Positions 45,506 to 59,100 of a stretch of 64,000 nucleotides of DNA are shown here, in pieces. Numbering within the stretch: the stretch's first letter is position 1; the number at the start of each line of letters is the position of its first letter. Both the position numbers and the translations under genes were made by a program. This DNA is from Enchytraeus crypticus. Its lineage: Eukaryota; Annelida; Clitellata; Enchytraeida; Enchytraeidae. The notes beneath the pieces are model-generated. The model was not told the DNA's origin, did no database searches, and saw nothing but the letters and a program-made list of their open reading frames with translations. The stretch is taken from assembly GCA_905160935.1 (NCBI GenBank), contig CAJHZI010000495.1:892501-956500 (forward strand), given 5' to 3'.

Positions 45506-47728
45506 GTATAGTAGTAGCCTATTTGGCTTCAAACGAGCATCTTGTGTTTTCTGAACCAGTGTATTACGTTATAGTCTAACATTTTTTATGGGGCACCTCG
45601 TTCCCAGATGTTTATTGTTGCTGAGTTGGCAAATGTAAATAAAAGTTTATTTTGATCTAATATTTACGATTATTAGTCACATTTCCTTACCTTTTATAAA
45701 AAACTTGTCATTTTATTTTTGAATATTCATTGCATTCTTTTGATGGGCTATTTTAACTGATAATGCCGATAATGCTCTCATTATCACTCATTGGGTGTAG
45801 CTGGAGATGCAAAGCTTATTTTACTCGGCTTTTAGTTAGGAAACCTAAAACGAGTTAAATCTGCTATTATCAATGTGCTAATAATAATTTAGATTGATTT
45901 TAACAGATGGAAACTGAAGGGTGAAAACTTTCCTAAAGTCTAAATTTTGTATGTGCTTGGAAATTGAAATATGCTAGCAATATATTAGGCCGTATTTTTT
46001 TTTACTGGATTGAAGCTTACTAACCTTATTTCTAATTGTATTAGTCATATAATTTGACAATTGTAGACAACGAATATTTTTGTTAGGAGTTATATCAGTA
46101 CTACTTGCGATTTAATTTTATGATTCTGCTTATACAACATAATATAAAGTATGATACAATATTATAGTATAATGGCCTGATACGATTTATGTAATCATAA
46201 CAGGATAGTGCTCTCATTAGGAGCTTTAAAATATGTACGAAATGAATAATATGATTAATAAAAAATAATAGCACATAATAATAATAATAACTCTCTTGTG
46301 GGCTACTAATAATATTGTAGCACGCAATATGAGTTCACGAGCTACATTCAGCTCTCAAGCTGTAGTTTTGACAACTCTAAGCTTAGTAAGCTAAATATAG
46401 ACTATGTATAAATCCTGAACCTGTATTGCTGTAGAGATTTTTAACAACTAACTTGACGCAGAAGGGTTAGTAAATTTAGAAGTTAATTATGGGGTAAATT
46501 TAATGAGAGATCATTCAATAATATTAGGAAAATGCAAATGCATGCTATAGACCTTTTATAATAGGTAGTGGCAGCACTGCTCAAATAGTAAATAAAGCCG
46601 CGTGTGGGAGTGGGGAGGGGTTGTGTTTACATTCACAGCAGGCAGAGTTGAATATATACTCATATATTAAATTATGTATTTCTTAATATATTATCAGAAT
46701 GACATTAAATGAATTTTAATAAAACTATATTTCAATTACTTATCAAATGACAGCAAAATAACGTCCCAATTTACATTTAGTAAATGTCTAGATAAAATAT
46801 TTAAACAGGATATCTAAAGTTTAAGGGATATTTTACATTATAAATTGAAGCCGTAAAAACGGATTCCACAGAAGGCACCTCCTATTATTTCGTTCAGGGT
46901 GATTTTTCAAAGTAAATAAGTTTTATAAAAGGTCTCTACGTAATGTAGGGGCTAGTATAAACATATTTGGTAAATTTATCAATTTCACAGTTCTGTCTCT
47001 AGTTGCTCATTCTGAGCGAATATGAAATAATTGTCTGTCTGCTTTGCCATCAGAATTTATATGGAAATATTATTGGAGTTGTAGTCTTCAGATCTTTGCT
47101 TCTAGGTGTTTGGTATCTTATTGGTTTCCTGGCTTTCTTTCTTTGATTAATTATGAACTGCTGCACTTGTATATGAAAACTATATATATAATATTTTCCC
47201 ATCTTACACATAGTAATTAATAATTGTAAATTAAGCACAAAAACACCCATTTTTGATTTTTATATCTCTTGGGTTATATTTTCTGCTTCTAAAATTATGT
47301 AAATAAGCTTGGTTGCATATAATATTGTCTAAATAGTACCTTCTATTTACAGATTAGTGATTTTGCTAGATCTGTGTTATTTAGTATTTATCTGCTAAGT
47401 TGTTTACTGTTTAATATTAACTTTGTAATCTGAAACAGTTGGAATAGTCAAAGGTGTAACCCAGAATAGTAGTGTAGAAATACTTACATTTATTCCCCTA
47501 AACGAATTTAATTGAAAGTAGCAGCTCTGTGTAAAACAGTGACTATTGATTAACAGACATTTATTTAGGCAAGTTAGTAGATAATTAGTTGATAACTAGT
47601 AGACTAAAGTTGATCTATATACAATGCATGACGATGCATAGAATTTGATAATTCAACAACATCATCATCTTCTAACCACCCGTTGCTAGTCGTCCAAACG
47701 GCTACAGGTTTTGAAAGGCGTCTCATTA
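45506..47728. other. Unassigned stretch upstream of the golgin gene
   Basis: AT-rich DNA with no recognisable repeat of the families above and no supportable exon. It must contain, or precede, the promoter of the golgin gene. The first coding exon could be preceded by an untranslated exon, because CTACAG at 47702-47707 could be an acceptor. Confidence 0.5.
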
Positions 47729-47900
47729 ATGGATAAGATAGAGCTGTCCCTGAATCAGGTGAATTTTGATGAACAGACTCTCGCAGACAGTTCGGCAGAG
47801 GATCTTCACTCGTTCAGTAACGTCGTGTCGTACGACGCAGACTTTGAACACTTAGCAGGCGGAGCTCCTGTAACCAGCAGAAAGCTAGCTGCCTATAAAG
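47729..47900 (+). CDS. GOLGA3: Golgin exon 1 with GC donor
   Basis: ATG at 47729 follows an in-frame stop at 47687, and the frame between has no other ATG. The exon encodes [16 protein letters not shown] and an acidic Ser-rich stretch. The only donor that keeps phase 1 with the next exon is AAAG|GCAAGT, a strong GC-AG-class site. Confidence 0.75.
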
Positions 47901-48335
47901 GCAAGTGGACGTCGTATCCATAGTATTGATTGTAATCGATGGTTATTATTATTTTCAAGGTAGATGTGAAGTAGGCTTCGATAAATTTATTGCTTTGAGT
48001 AACTAATTATAGTAGAATGTAATAGTACTTACAAAGTAGATATGGTGTGGGCTTTTTTAAATTGATTGTATTTAGAATTTTGTGTGCTAATTTTGTTGCA
48101 TTGTTTGCTTGTTTTATTGTGGGGCTTCTTCAATAAAATTAGCACTTCACGAGTGTTTCCTTTTCTGGACACCATATATGTTTAGCAGTTTTATATATCT
48201 TTAGAAGTTTGGATAAACTTGGTGATTGTTTGCTTGAAAGATCTGCGCATTGGCATAGTTTTAACTGTCAAAATGTTATGATTTGGTAAAGTAAACGTTA
48301 GCATATTTGTTAAAGGATTGCTCTGTATGATACAC

Positions 48336-48413
<78 letters not shown>

Positions 48414-51400
48414 GCATTCGCTGTAATTTACTTGTTATGTGTAAGTGGATGATCAGTGATTTGATTTCATTTATACATACAACAATAGTTATTGGATCTT
48501 GATCCTAATTAAAAGGGGTCTGTGAATCTTCGATTGACAGTAGGTTACGTAGCTCGGTCATGCTTGGCCACTTCTACGAGGGATGTGCTATATTGTGGAA
48601 AGCATCAATTCATAAGTATATGAAAGTTATTGACATCGATAAATAATGCTACAACGATAATACAGTAATGTTTGATGTTATCTTTGATGACTGTAGCACT
48701 CTAATTGTTGTTACTACTATTAGCAGGTGCTACAGTTGGTTTTGGCCTTTGCACTTTATTCATCTTTAGAATTAACTCTATATAGTGCTTTGTTGCTGTG
48801 TTTACAATTTAATTAATACTATATAGCAATTTCTTTGGACTCATTGGTGAATTCAAGGACAATTTTACATTGAGTGCTGCGCAATTTAGATATATGTAGT
48901 GCGATAAAATACTGGCCATTTAGTCTTCAGCTTATCATTTCTATGATAAAATTGATGGTAATTGGCAGCTAGTTATTAGAATTAATGGTGTGTGGTTGTT
49001 GCTTAGTTAAAGTCTGGCTGGGAATAGTGTCATTAGACGATTGAGTTTTTATTGTTTGCAGAACCTACCAGTCCAGTGTTGGATGGACTGTCAACTGGAT
49101 TTCAGTTTACACGAGAAGAAGAAGAACTCAGACTTTACAGTCTGTCTAAGCGCAGTTTAGCGCCTAATTCTGATATTAGATCCGGTATGATTCTGCATTT
49201 TCTTTGTATAGAATTTGTGTTATTAAATCACCAGGTATAATGTTTATATATTCATGTTTTATTTTGGCAGGTCACTTTAGAATATATGTAATCTTTAAAC
49301 TGATGCAAAGTGCAGTGTTGGGATTGTAATAGGCAACTGATAGTCATTAGAAGCTAAGGAAGATAAACCATTTCTAAGCTTGAGTTAACATCTAATACTG
49401 CTCATAAATCAACATGTATTTGCCTTTATGAAAACTTTATAGTAGTATATAATTCATATTATATATTTTATTATCATGATTGAAGTTCCAGCATAGATGC
49501 TAGATTGGTAGATATTGTTACATTTTGAACTATTAAAGTGCTCAGTATCTAGTATTTTTCTTATATTATTATTTAATTATATGTTTAGATATGAACGGCT
49601 CCAGAAGGGAGTCGGGTGGAATGGACGCCATTCATCCTTCACTGCCAGATAACTCTCGGGTAAGTATCATAGGATACAAGTGGTCTGGGTTCAGAGCCCA
49701 AGTCAGTCGAGAAATGATGGATATCCCCTTCGGCCCTTGGAAGGTTAATCTTGTATTGGAGATTGCTGCCAATTGGCGCTATCAATAGCAAATATATCGT
49801 CGGCGATACTGCAAAACCTCTCAAGTGGGTTTTTACTATTTGTTCAGGAAATGCAAAAAACCAAAAAGTTATGTTGACGAGTATTTGCGCCTTCAACTTC
49901 CTTGATGAAAATGGGATTGATAAATAATACTCTCGAATACAAGTTTTTGCAGGTTGTTGTAGACTGTGAAGACCGATATTTTGATGCAATAATATAATTT
50001 TATGAAAAGACCTACTTACAAGGTTTTGCAATTTCACCGACGATATGATTAACCATGTAAAGGATTTAATAACCTTCCAGTAACCTGTAAAGCGGTCTCG
50101 TAGAATGGACACCGGCTATGACACTGCTATAGAAATTGTTGGAGATTATTTTTAATATTATTAGTACATTCTCTGACTCAGACTTTGATAGGCTAGGTTT
50201 GACATCTGCTTCCAAATTACGAGGTATATATGTCGGTGTTGAAACTCAAACCTAAAGCTCAGGGTTACCACTTATCTCCTCTGTTGTATGAAATGTTTTA
50301 CCGGAATTTCTGAATTTCTTTCTTAGAAGCTCCAAGAGGTGGTATATATATTTTTTATGTAAACATCCCTTTTCTTCGTGTTTCTGTAGTAATTCTCTTT
50401 CCTTCTTTCATTAAAATGGCATACTACAATAAAGATGCTATTGGGGAAGTTCTGACAAATTCTCTACTGAACTAGTGGTATTGATAATTATATTAATATC
50501 ATTATCATCATTTTCCCTTGAATCCCGGTTTAACTAGGATCGGGATACACATAGACTGTCTCAAATCCTCTCAGTCCTACGTCATATCATCAGTCAATCC
50601 CCTATTTGAAACTTTTCTATTCGTTTAAATTTTTGTAGCAATTTCTGGAGCCAAGACGCTCACCAACCGAATGCACTTTCTGACGTTGGTATAATTATAT
50701 TTCTATATTTATAATAATAATTATAAATATATAATAATTATATATTTATAATAATAATTATAAATATATAATAATTATATATTTATAATAATAATTATAA
50801 ATATATAATAATTATATATTTATAATAATAATTATAAATATATAATAATATATTATATATTTAATTATATATGATTATATTTCTAACTTAATTTAAAATT
50901 TATTATTTTATAATCCGCAGCATGGAGACACAGGTCATCAGTTCAGCAGTAAACCTGCCGATACTTTCACTGCCTTTACTGAAACAGTCGAAGCTTTAGC
51001 CTTACAAAAGTCTGTGATAGGTACTGATCTTAATTTTTAAAATTGGTTTTTAGTGTTTTATAGCCTCGACTAAAATATAACTTTAATTTTTGCTATTGAA
51101 GGAGAATTTCTTTTAATATTGACCACGGGGCCAAATTTGAAGCTCTGAACGTAAAATTTAAATTATAGGAAAAACTTTTTTTGTTACTGAGAACACTTTT
51201 TACAAAGCAGTTAAATGTAATGCGATGATAACTGGAGAAATAAAATTGTGCCTGTCTGAACCTGTAGTAGATCATAAAATTAATATAAATCGTTATAAAT
51301 ATTTAGCATGGATGTTAAAAAGAAACCCACTGAAAGATCTTTGTGCTTCTGAATTGAATCTTGAAAAGAACTGATAATAATGATGATGAAGATGATGATC

Positions 51401-54400
51401 ATAATAATAATAATAATAGTATTAGTAATAGCAATAATAATAATTATAGTAGTGAGGTTGTTGAGTTACAGTGCAGACACGTTTTTTACACGCTGGGAAT
51501 CCTAAAAGTAAAGCTGACAAAAACATTTCTTTAAAACCAAATATTAGTAATTATTATTATAATACATATATAAAAGCTGAAATTAATCTTCAAAATGAAC
51601 ACTGTAATTAGCTGACCAACGCATTGCCTGATTGATTGACTGTTTGACCAATTGTTTCATGAATAATTGAAGACTAATTGATCGGTGGATTGATTGAATG
51701 TCCAGGTAATCCAAGCATCACACCTGCATCAGCCGATGAAGTGGCTAGAGTGATAGCTGAGACCCAAGCCAGGATGCTACGACAATCTGGTTCACAGGTC
51801 AGCTCATCTGCTTCCTGTTCTTCTTTATATCATGCTATGCATATTCTGCAAGCTGTGTAGATATAAGTGCCGTACATCATCGGCATTAGCATGATACCAT
51901 TGTAAGCTAATCTATATAGAGCCAGACTTCTGCACTGGATTGCTATTAAAGTTGTGAATTGTAAAAATCGCCATTAAGGCTGCTGTAGTTGCTAATGAAA
52001 TTATCTAGTGATAATTTAATTATCCAATTATTATTTAATTAATATAATTATGATTTAATTAATGCTCACTTTCTGTACCATATAGAGTTAATTTAATATC
52101 CTTTAATAGAATAGTATTCTATTTATAACGTTTGAGTAAGCATTCTACTTTTGTGTTTTAGACAAACTACAGAAGAGCGTCTAATTCTTCTGACCCAGCC
52201 AATGACAGGATGTCTCACAACAGCGCTGCCCATTCAACAGAAAACTCTCTTCTTGAGATGACGGTACACAACCAATCAATCATTCATGGTAACTCTGTCA
52301 ACAACGGCGAATCCATGTCGCTATCGAAGGGTTCTGATATAGATATAGCAGATGGTAACCTAGGCTCTCTTTCTATAGCTGGTAAAGAATTGGTGCGCAT
52401 GAGACCAGACGACATCAGTCGAGAAGGCAAGAAATCGTCTGCATCAACTGTTGCAGCAGATTCTGGCCTCGAGTCCAGCGAGAGAGTTCCTACAAATCCC
52501 GGGCAAAGAAAAACAAGAACAACTTCAGACAGCAGCGTAGAGTCGATTAGTTCAACCAAATCTAAGCAGAGCATGAGCAATGCTAGTGGTAGGAGCGATG
52601 GACAGGAAGAGGAGAGTTTATCAGAGAACGGCAACATTGGTTCTCTGTCGATAGCCGGTAAGGAGCTGATACGAGTTCGTGCGGATGGAATCAGTCGTGA
52701 TGCGAAGAAATCATCGGGTTGGTTTTGGGGAAAATCAGATACTCAGGATTCTAGTGCAAGCAAGCAAAAGAGCAAGACCAAGGCTAACGAATCATCCGAA
52801 GCTGATGCTGGGAAACAGAATAATAAATCTAAAACTAACGGTACTGGTAGAAAAACCACAAAGAAGGACGAACTAGTTCCAGCCGGTGGTGAAAACTCAC
52901 AGAATAGCGAGGCATCAGGGAAGAATGTCGGTGAGCTTGATATTTCAATAAATTCAAATGACTCGGATAACTCTATGCAGCCTTTTAGATCAGACTCGAG
53001 CCTCAGCATGGATGATGCCGATGGTGTCGCTCGTGGAACAGTCGTTACTTCCAGCCCATCAAGAGTCATTGAGTCAAGGAGCAGCACCAGTTCCATCGTT
53101 GAAGTTAAACCGGGTGAGGTGAAGACCACCTCAACCAGCTCAAAGGCAGACACGGTTGCCGAGACCTCCACAAAAGTCACGCAGAGAAAGAACTCGACGA
53201 GTAAAACCTTACCAAGCGTTACCAGCGCAGGAGAGAATGTCTCGGTGAACGCTACGGAATCGAAGTCGTTCCACGGGACAAACACGAGCGTGAGGATTGA
53301 TAGGAACGTGGAAGAGGTGAAGAGAGTTGTGGTGTCTAAGGAGGAAGTGCTGACGAGGTCTGCCCCTCAGACGCCTCAGAAGAGAGGTGTCGAGGTGGGG
53401 CAGGGTGAGGTAGGACAGCTGCTGAAGGATAAGGCAAAGCTTGAGGGGCAGATTGAGGTGCTCGAGGCTGAAAATAGAGAGATGTTGAGAGAGAGAGCCG
53501 AGTTGTTATCTAAGGTCGCTGGACTGAGCCAAGAACTGAGGTAAGAGCCTTGTTGCTTTTCGATAAATATATATTTAGTGTTTGATAAATATATGTTTAG
53601 TGTTTCATAAATATATATTTAGTGTTTGATAAATATATGTTTAGTGTTTCATAAATATATATTTAGTGTTCGATAATATACTGTATATTTAGTGTCAGAA
53701 CTATTTATGTTTGAGATCTTCACTGGGGAGGAAATGAAATCCTGAGGATGATTTTTATGATTACGTAGTTTTTAAACTGTTTATTTGTTTATCTCAGCAG
53801 CACAAACCTTTGCAAATACAAAAAATAAAGTAGTTAGCAAACTAGCAAGCAATATGAAAATAGGAATCTCGTATAAGGAGACTAGGCATTGTAGGAACTA
53901 TAAGCTTAGGACTATGCAGAAAAGATGATTCAATAAAAATCTAATATAACTAGTATAATATACTCATTGTGTTATAATGAGTATAAATATTATAAATTGT
54001 AGTGAAATAGATTATATTGTATTCAATAGGATTTTAGGTAATGCCATATTATGGTATTACCTAAAATCCTATTCAAAATTTCCACTGCTCTATTTAAATG
54101 AATTAAGCTAAGGAAGAAAATTGATATGTTATTCAACTGAGCTGTAGTATATCACAATGCTGATATAATGTCGCAGACGCTAAACTTGTCGATGTAATAT
54201 CATGTCGCGTGCAGCTCCAACAAGTCGAGCTCTCAGAACCTGATAGGAGATCGTGACGCTCTATCAGCAGACCTGGAGACTCTGCGACAGAACCGCGCCC
54301 GCCTGGAGGCTGTCATCATGGACGCTCACAAGCTGCTCGAAGAGAAAGATCAGGACTTGCTGACCCTGCAGAAAGACCTCGGTGCAGCAAGGGCTGCCGG

Positions 54401-55407
54401 GGACAAGTACCTTGAGAAACTGGCCGAGGTGAAGCAGGAGCTGAAGAGTAGGGAGGCCACAGGTAAGAATAATAATAATAATAATAATAATAGAGGTTTA
54501 ACGTCTGTTTCCTCACTCGAAAGCGATGTCAGTGGTGACAGGCTAGCCCAGGATTTGAATCCCACACCTACTGATCCGCGGTTGAGATATACGGGGCTTG
54601 ATCAACAAGCTATGTGTTTTGTACAGGTTGTTTGAAGAATAGATCAACCAGTGACTGCACGTGCGTAGAAGGCGACTAAAGCACTAAGATCCAAACCTTC
54701 GCCAGAAAGGGCATTCAGTTGGTGAGCACCTAGGCTAAAGAAATTGCTTTTAAAAAATTCCAAAATGAATGGAAAAGTAAGGGATTGACTTATGATATGA
54801 TTTAGGACAGAGAGGAATAGAGAAGGTCTTTTCGTATCCCGACCCTGTTGATACTGGGATTTAAAGGGAAGATGGTGATGATTATGATGAACATTAAGTA
54901 ATGAGAAGAGCAGATAAAAAATGCATCTGAATAAAATTTGTTTCATAGTGTTTTAATTTAATCTCCTCGAAGCTCAACACATTTTCCCAGCAGCGTTCAA
55001 GTTTACATTGGCAAGGAAGATTCATGAAACCCCTCTCACTAATTGTTTACTCATTTTGAGTAAATTGACAATACATCGCATGGGCTCAGATATATATCGT
55101 ATGTAATTTCAAGATTTGTGTTCAGTTATTTTAATTATTAATATTTAAACCGAATTTTTATTTAGTTTTGAATTTATACAATTTGAACCGGCACCATTTG
55201 GGATCTTTTTCTTTCTCTTCAGCACATGTTTTTCAGATCGTTTGTGGTGAATCGATTTGTAGTGACATGTGATGGGGGACGTCCCTGACATCATCCCTGT
55301 ACGAGGAAACGGACGTTAAACCTATATTATTATTATTATTATTATTATATTATAAAAAGATCGTACCAGAGTTGTCATTTTCGAAGGTAATGGTAGTGAT
55401 GATGATG

Positions 55408-55442
<35 letters not shown>

Positions 55443-55828
55443 TATGATACTGATCTTGGTGAGTTACAGTGTAAAAAGATAAAGGCAATTATTAAGGTGA
55501 TGTGATTGTTTCAGCGGACGACCTGAAGACGAAGATAACGGAGCTGTACGTGGAGTTCCAGACGACCAATCAGAATAGGATACTGGCGGTGAACGAGTAC
55601 GAGTCACTGCAGGGAGAGATGAAGGCTCTCGCTGCCACTAAAGACTGGTACAAGGTTTGTACCTCGTCGTCATCAGCTTCATCATCGTCATCGTCATCAT
55701 CATCTTCTTCATCTTCATCATGTGTATGTGTGTGCCTAGGCTCTAGCGGCCACTAAAGACTGGTACAAGGTTTGTATCTCGTCATCATCTTCATCATCAT
55801 CTTGTGCATGTGTGTGCATATGTCTGCG

Positions 55829-55893
<65 letters not shown>

Positions 55894-56053
55894 ATATTTT
55901 ATGTGTATATGTATGTATGTGTATGTAAATGAATATATGTACGTTTATGTTTGTATATATATATACATGTGTGTATATATATATATATTATATATATTAT
56001 ATATATATATAGATATATATATATATGTATATATATATATATCTATATATACA

Positions 56054-56117
<64 letters not shown>

Positions 56118-59100
56118 CTTTCTATGTGTCCCTATAAGTGCCTTGTACCTTGGGTTAACTCTGATTTTGCAATTATGTGCTATTTACATTACATAGCGTA
56201 TTTGCTATGCAAAATCGAAATTTTAAAATTAAATAAATAATCATTATCATCTTCCCTTGAATCCCAGTTTAATAATAATCGGATAAATTATTTTTAATTT
56301 ATGATTTAATAAGCTGATAAATTATTTTTAATTTATGATTTAATAAGCTGATAAATTATTTTTAATTTATGATTTAATAAGCTGATAAATTATTTTTAAT
56401 TTATGATTTAATAAGCTGATAAATTATTTTTAATTTATGATTTAATAAGCTGATAAATTATTTTTAATTTATGATTTAATAAGCTGATTAATTAGTTTTA
56501 ATTTATGATTTAATAAGCTGATTAATTAGTTTTAATTTATGATTTAATAAGCTGATAAATTATTTTTAATTTATGATTTAATAAGCTGATAAATTATTTT
56601 TAATTTATGATTTAATAAGCTGATAAATTATTTTTAATTTATGATTTAATAAGCTGATAAATTATTTTTAATTTATGATTTAATAAGCTGATTAATTAGT
56701 TTTAATTTATGATTTAATAAGCTGATTAATTAGTTTTAATTTATGATTTAATAAGCTGATAAATTATTTTTAATTTATGATTTAATAAGCTGATAAATTA
56801 GTTTTAATTTATGATTTAATAAGCTGATAAATTGTGTGATCAACAGCTAAACGTATACTGCGTGAAAACAGCAGCGTCGGTGTAGAATGTTGCTCTGTCG
56901 GATTACCTTTTCATTTTATTGGATTATATTTTAATGTAGAAATTGTTATTCTGTTATGATTTACTGACTGAAAGCACTTTGCATTTTATTGGATAATATT
57001 TTATTATGTAAGGTTTTATTCTGTTATCATCATCTATTGATTGAATTCAATGAAGAACTAACACTATTGTCTGCTGTAACTGCTTTTAATGTAATTGTAA
57101 CTTTATTGTTTCGTTATTTTTTTCTACAGGAGCAGCTACAAGCGTTCCAGCGAGAAAAGGTGGAACTGCAATCCGAAGTGACTCGAGTTAAGACTGAAAT
57201 GATATCTCAGGGTACGACCATCGAACATCTGCGTGCAGAGAACTCACGCATAAAGCGCTACGTGGGTGAGATGGAACAGAAGTCGTTGAGCGAGAAGCAG
57301 GGCCTAGCACGCCATCTGGAGATGATCGAGTCAGACATGATGGAGAGAGAGGCGGCTTTCGCTCAGCTGAAGAGAGAGAGACAACTGGTGGAGGTCGTAC
57401 CGAGCTCAGCGGACGAAGAGGAAAAGAGAAGTCTAATGGAAGATCTGGAATCTGCGCAGAGCGACACTCGACGCGCTCACTCGCAGCTAGCAGTGCTTCA
57501 GAGCGAGCACTTGGAGTTGTCGAAGCGTCTCGCTCTGTCTCAGGAGAGCATTCTGGAGCGCGATAGAATGATCGAGTCGCTGGAAAAGTCTCGCGAAGAC
57601 GTTGAGTCCCGCCTCGCTAAGTCTCAGCTGGAGACGTCCGGGCGTGACGAGCTACTGGAGAGGATAAGACACGAAAAGTCCACGCTGGAAGTGGAACTAG
57701 CGGCTGTAACGGAGGAGAAGAGAGTCTTCGATACTTCGCTGAAGTCGCTGAAGGACGACATGTCGAAGGTGGAGGCTAGTTTCCGGTCGATGAAGAATGA
57801 GTTGTTAGCCAAGCAGGGAGTGATATCAGAACTGCAGGAGGAGCTACAGAAGGTTCGCACAGGTTCAAGAAGCGAGTCAGTCGATGGATCAACACGACTG
57901 ATTGAGATAGCTAACGTTCACAGCTTCGCTCCGCCACGACACATCATGCAGGCGCTGACGAGATACGAGGTGGTCGAGACGCAGACCGATGCGGCACTCG
58001 TCGAGAGCGCTCAGCTTCTAGAGAAGATCTCTGAAGTGGAAGCACTGCAGCGCCAGGCAGAGGCAGTTAACGGTGAACTAGTCGATGTTAGAAAACAGCT
58101 GGATAGGTCGTTGATCGAGAAGAGAGATGTTGAAGAGAGCAAAGTAACGGCCGATAGAGAGCTGGTGCTTACCAAAGAACGTCTAATTGATGTACGTATT
58201 GAGCTTATGTTTAAATTAACGTCTTATCTACCTTCAGTCATTTTCTGTTTTGTATGGTGCAAACATAAAATTTTAAAAGCTTTCCATTATATAATTAAAT
58301 GATTAGATCTAACTTTAAAATAAATTTAAGTTTAACTGGTTTGTGTTATTATTGGCTGGAGCCAGTGGCGAAGTCGGTAAGATATTTGCCCGCGGATCAG
58401 TAGGTGCAGGATTCAAATCCTGGGCTCGCCCATCACTGACATAACCTTTCGAGTGAGGAAACTGACGTTAACCTTAGCTTTACCAGCTTTACCTTGATTA
58501 AATACTCTAGAACTGTGTATCAAAATCTATTTATGAAATTTTAAAAACTTTCAATTGTATATAATTAAATGATTAGATCTTACTATAAAATAAATTTAAG
58601 TTTAACTGGTTTGTGTTATTGTTAAATACTCTAGCACTATGTGCTACTGAATGTAGATGACGCTATGTGTGTAGGTGGAGATGAGGTTACAGCAGGCGAT
58701 GGAAGAGAGAGAGAACCTGGAGAGAGCCGTGATGGAGCAGAGGGAACGCTCTGCAGCGGAGGTGAAGGAATCGCTCCAGCTGCTCCAGGCCGCTCCTAAA
58801 GTCGACCCGGAAGCTTTGGAAAAATTATCTGCTTTACAAGCGGAGAATGAGGATCTGTTGAGGAGAATAGAGGATGTTAGAAGAGAGGGTGAGCGAGAGC
58901 TGAGTGAGCAGAAGCATGAGGTAAGTGGTCTGACTCTACTAGCAATGGCTGCTTATATAGTAATACAAGCAGTTATTGCTTGACGGACTCAACTAGCAAT
59001 GGCTGCTTGTAGAGTAATACAAGCTATTATTTCTTGACTGACTCTACGAGTAATAGCTGCTTGTAGAGTAATACAAGCAGTTATTGCTTGACTGACTCTA

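Noticed and set aside
52284-53285. Long antisense open frames under golgin exon 6
   Set aside because: They are shadows of a Ser-rich coding exon on the plus strand whose splice phases fit its neighbours.
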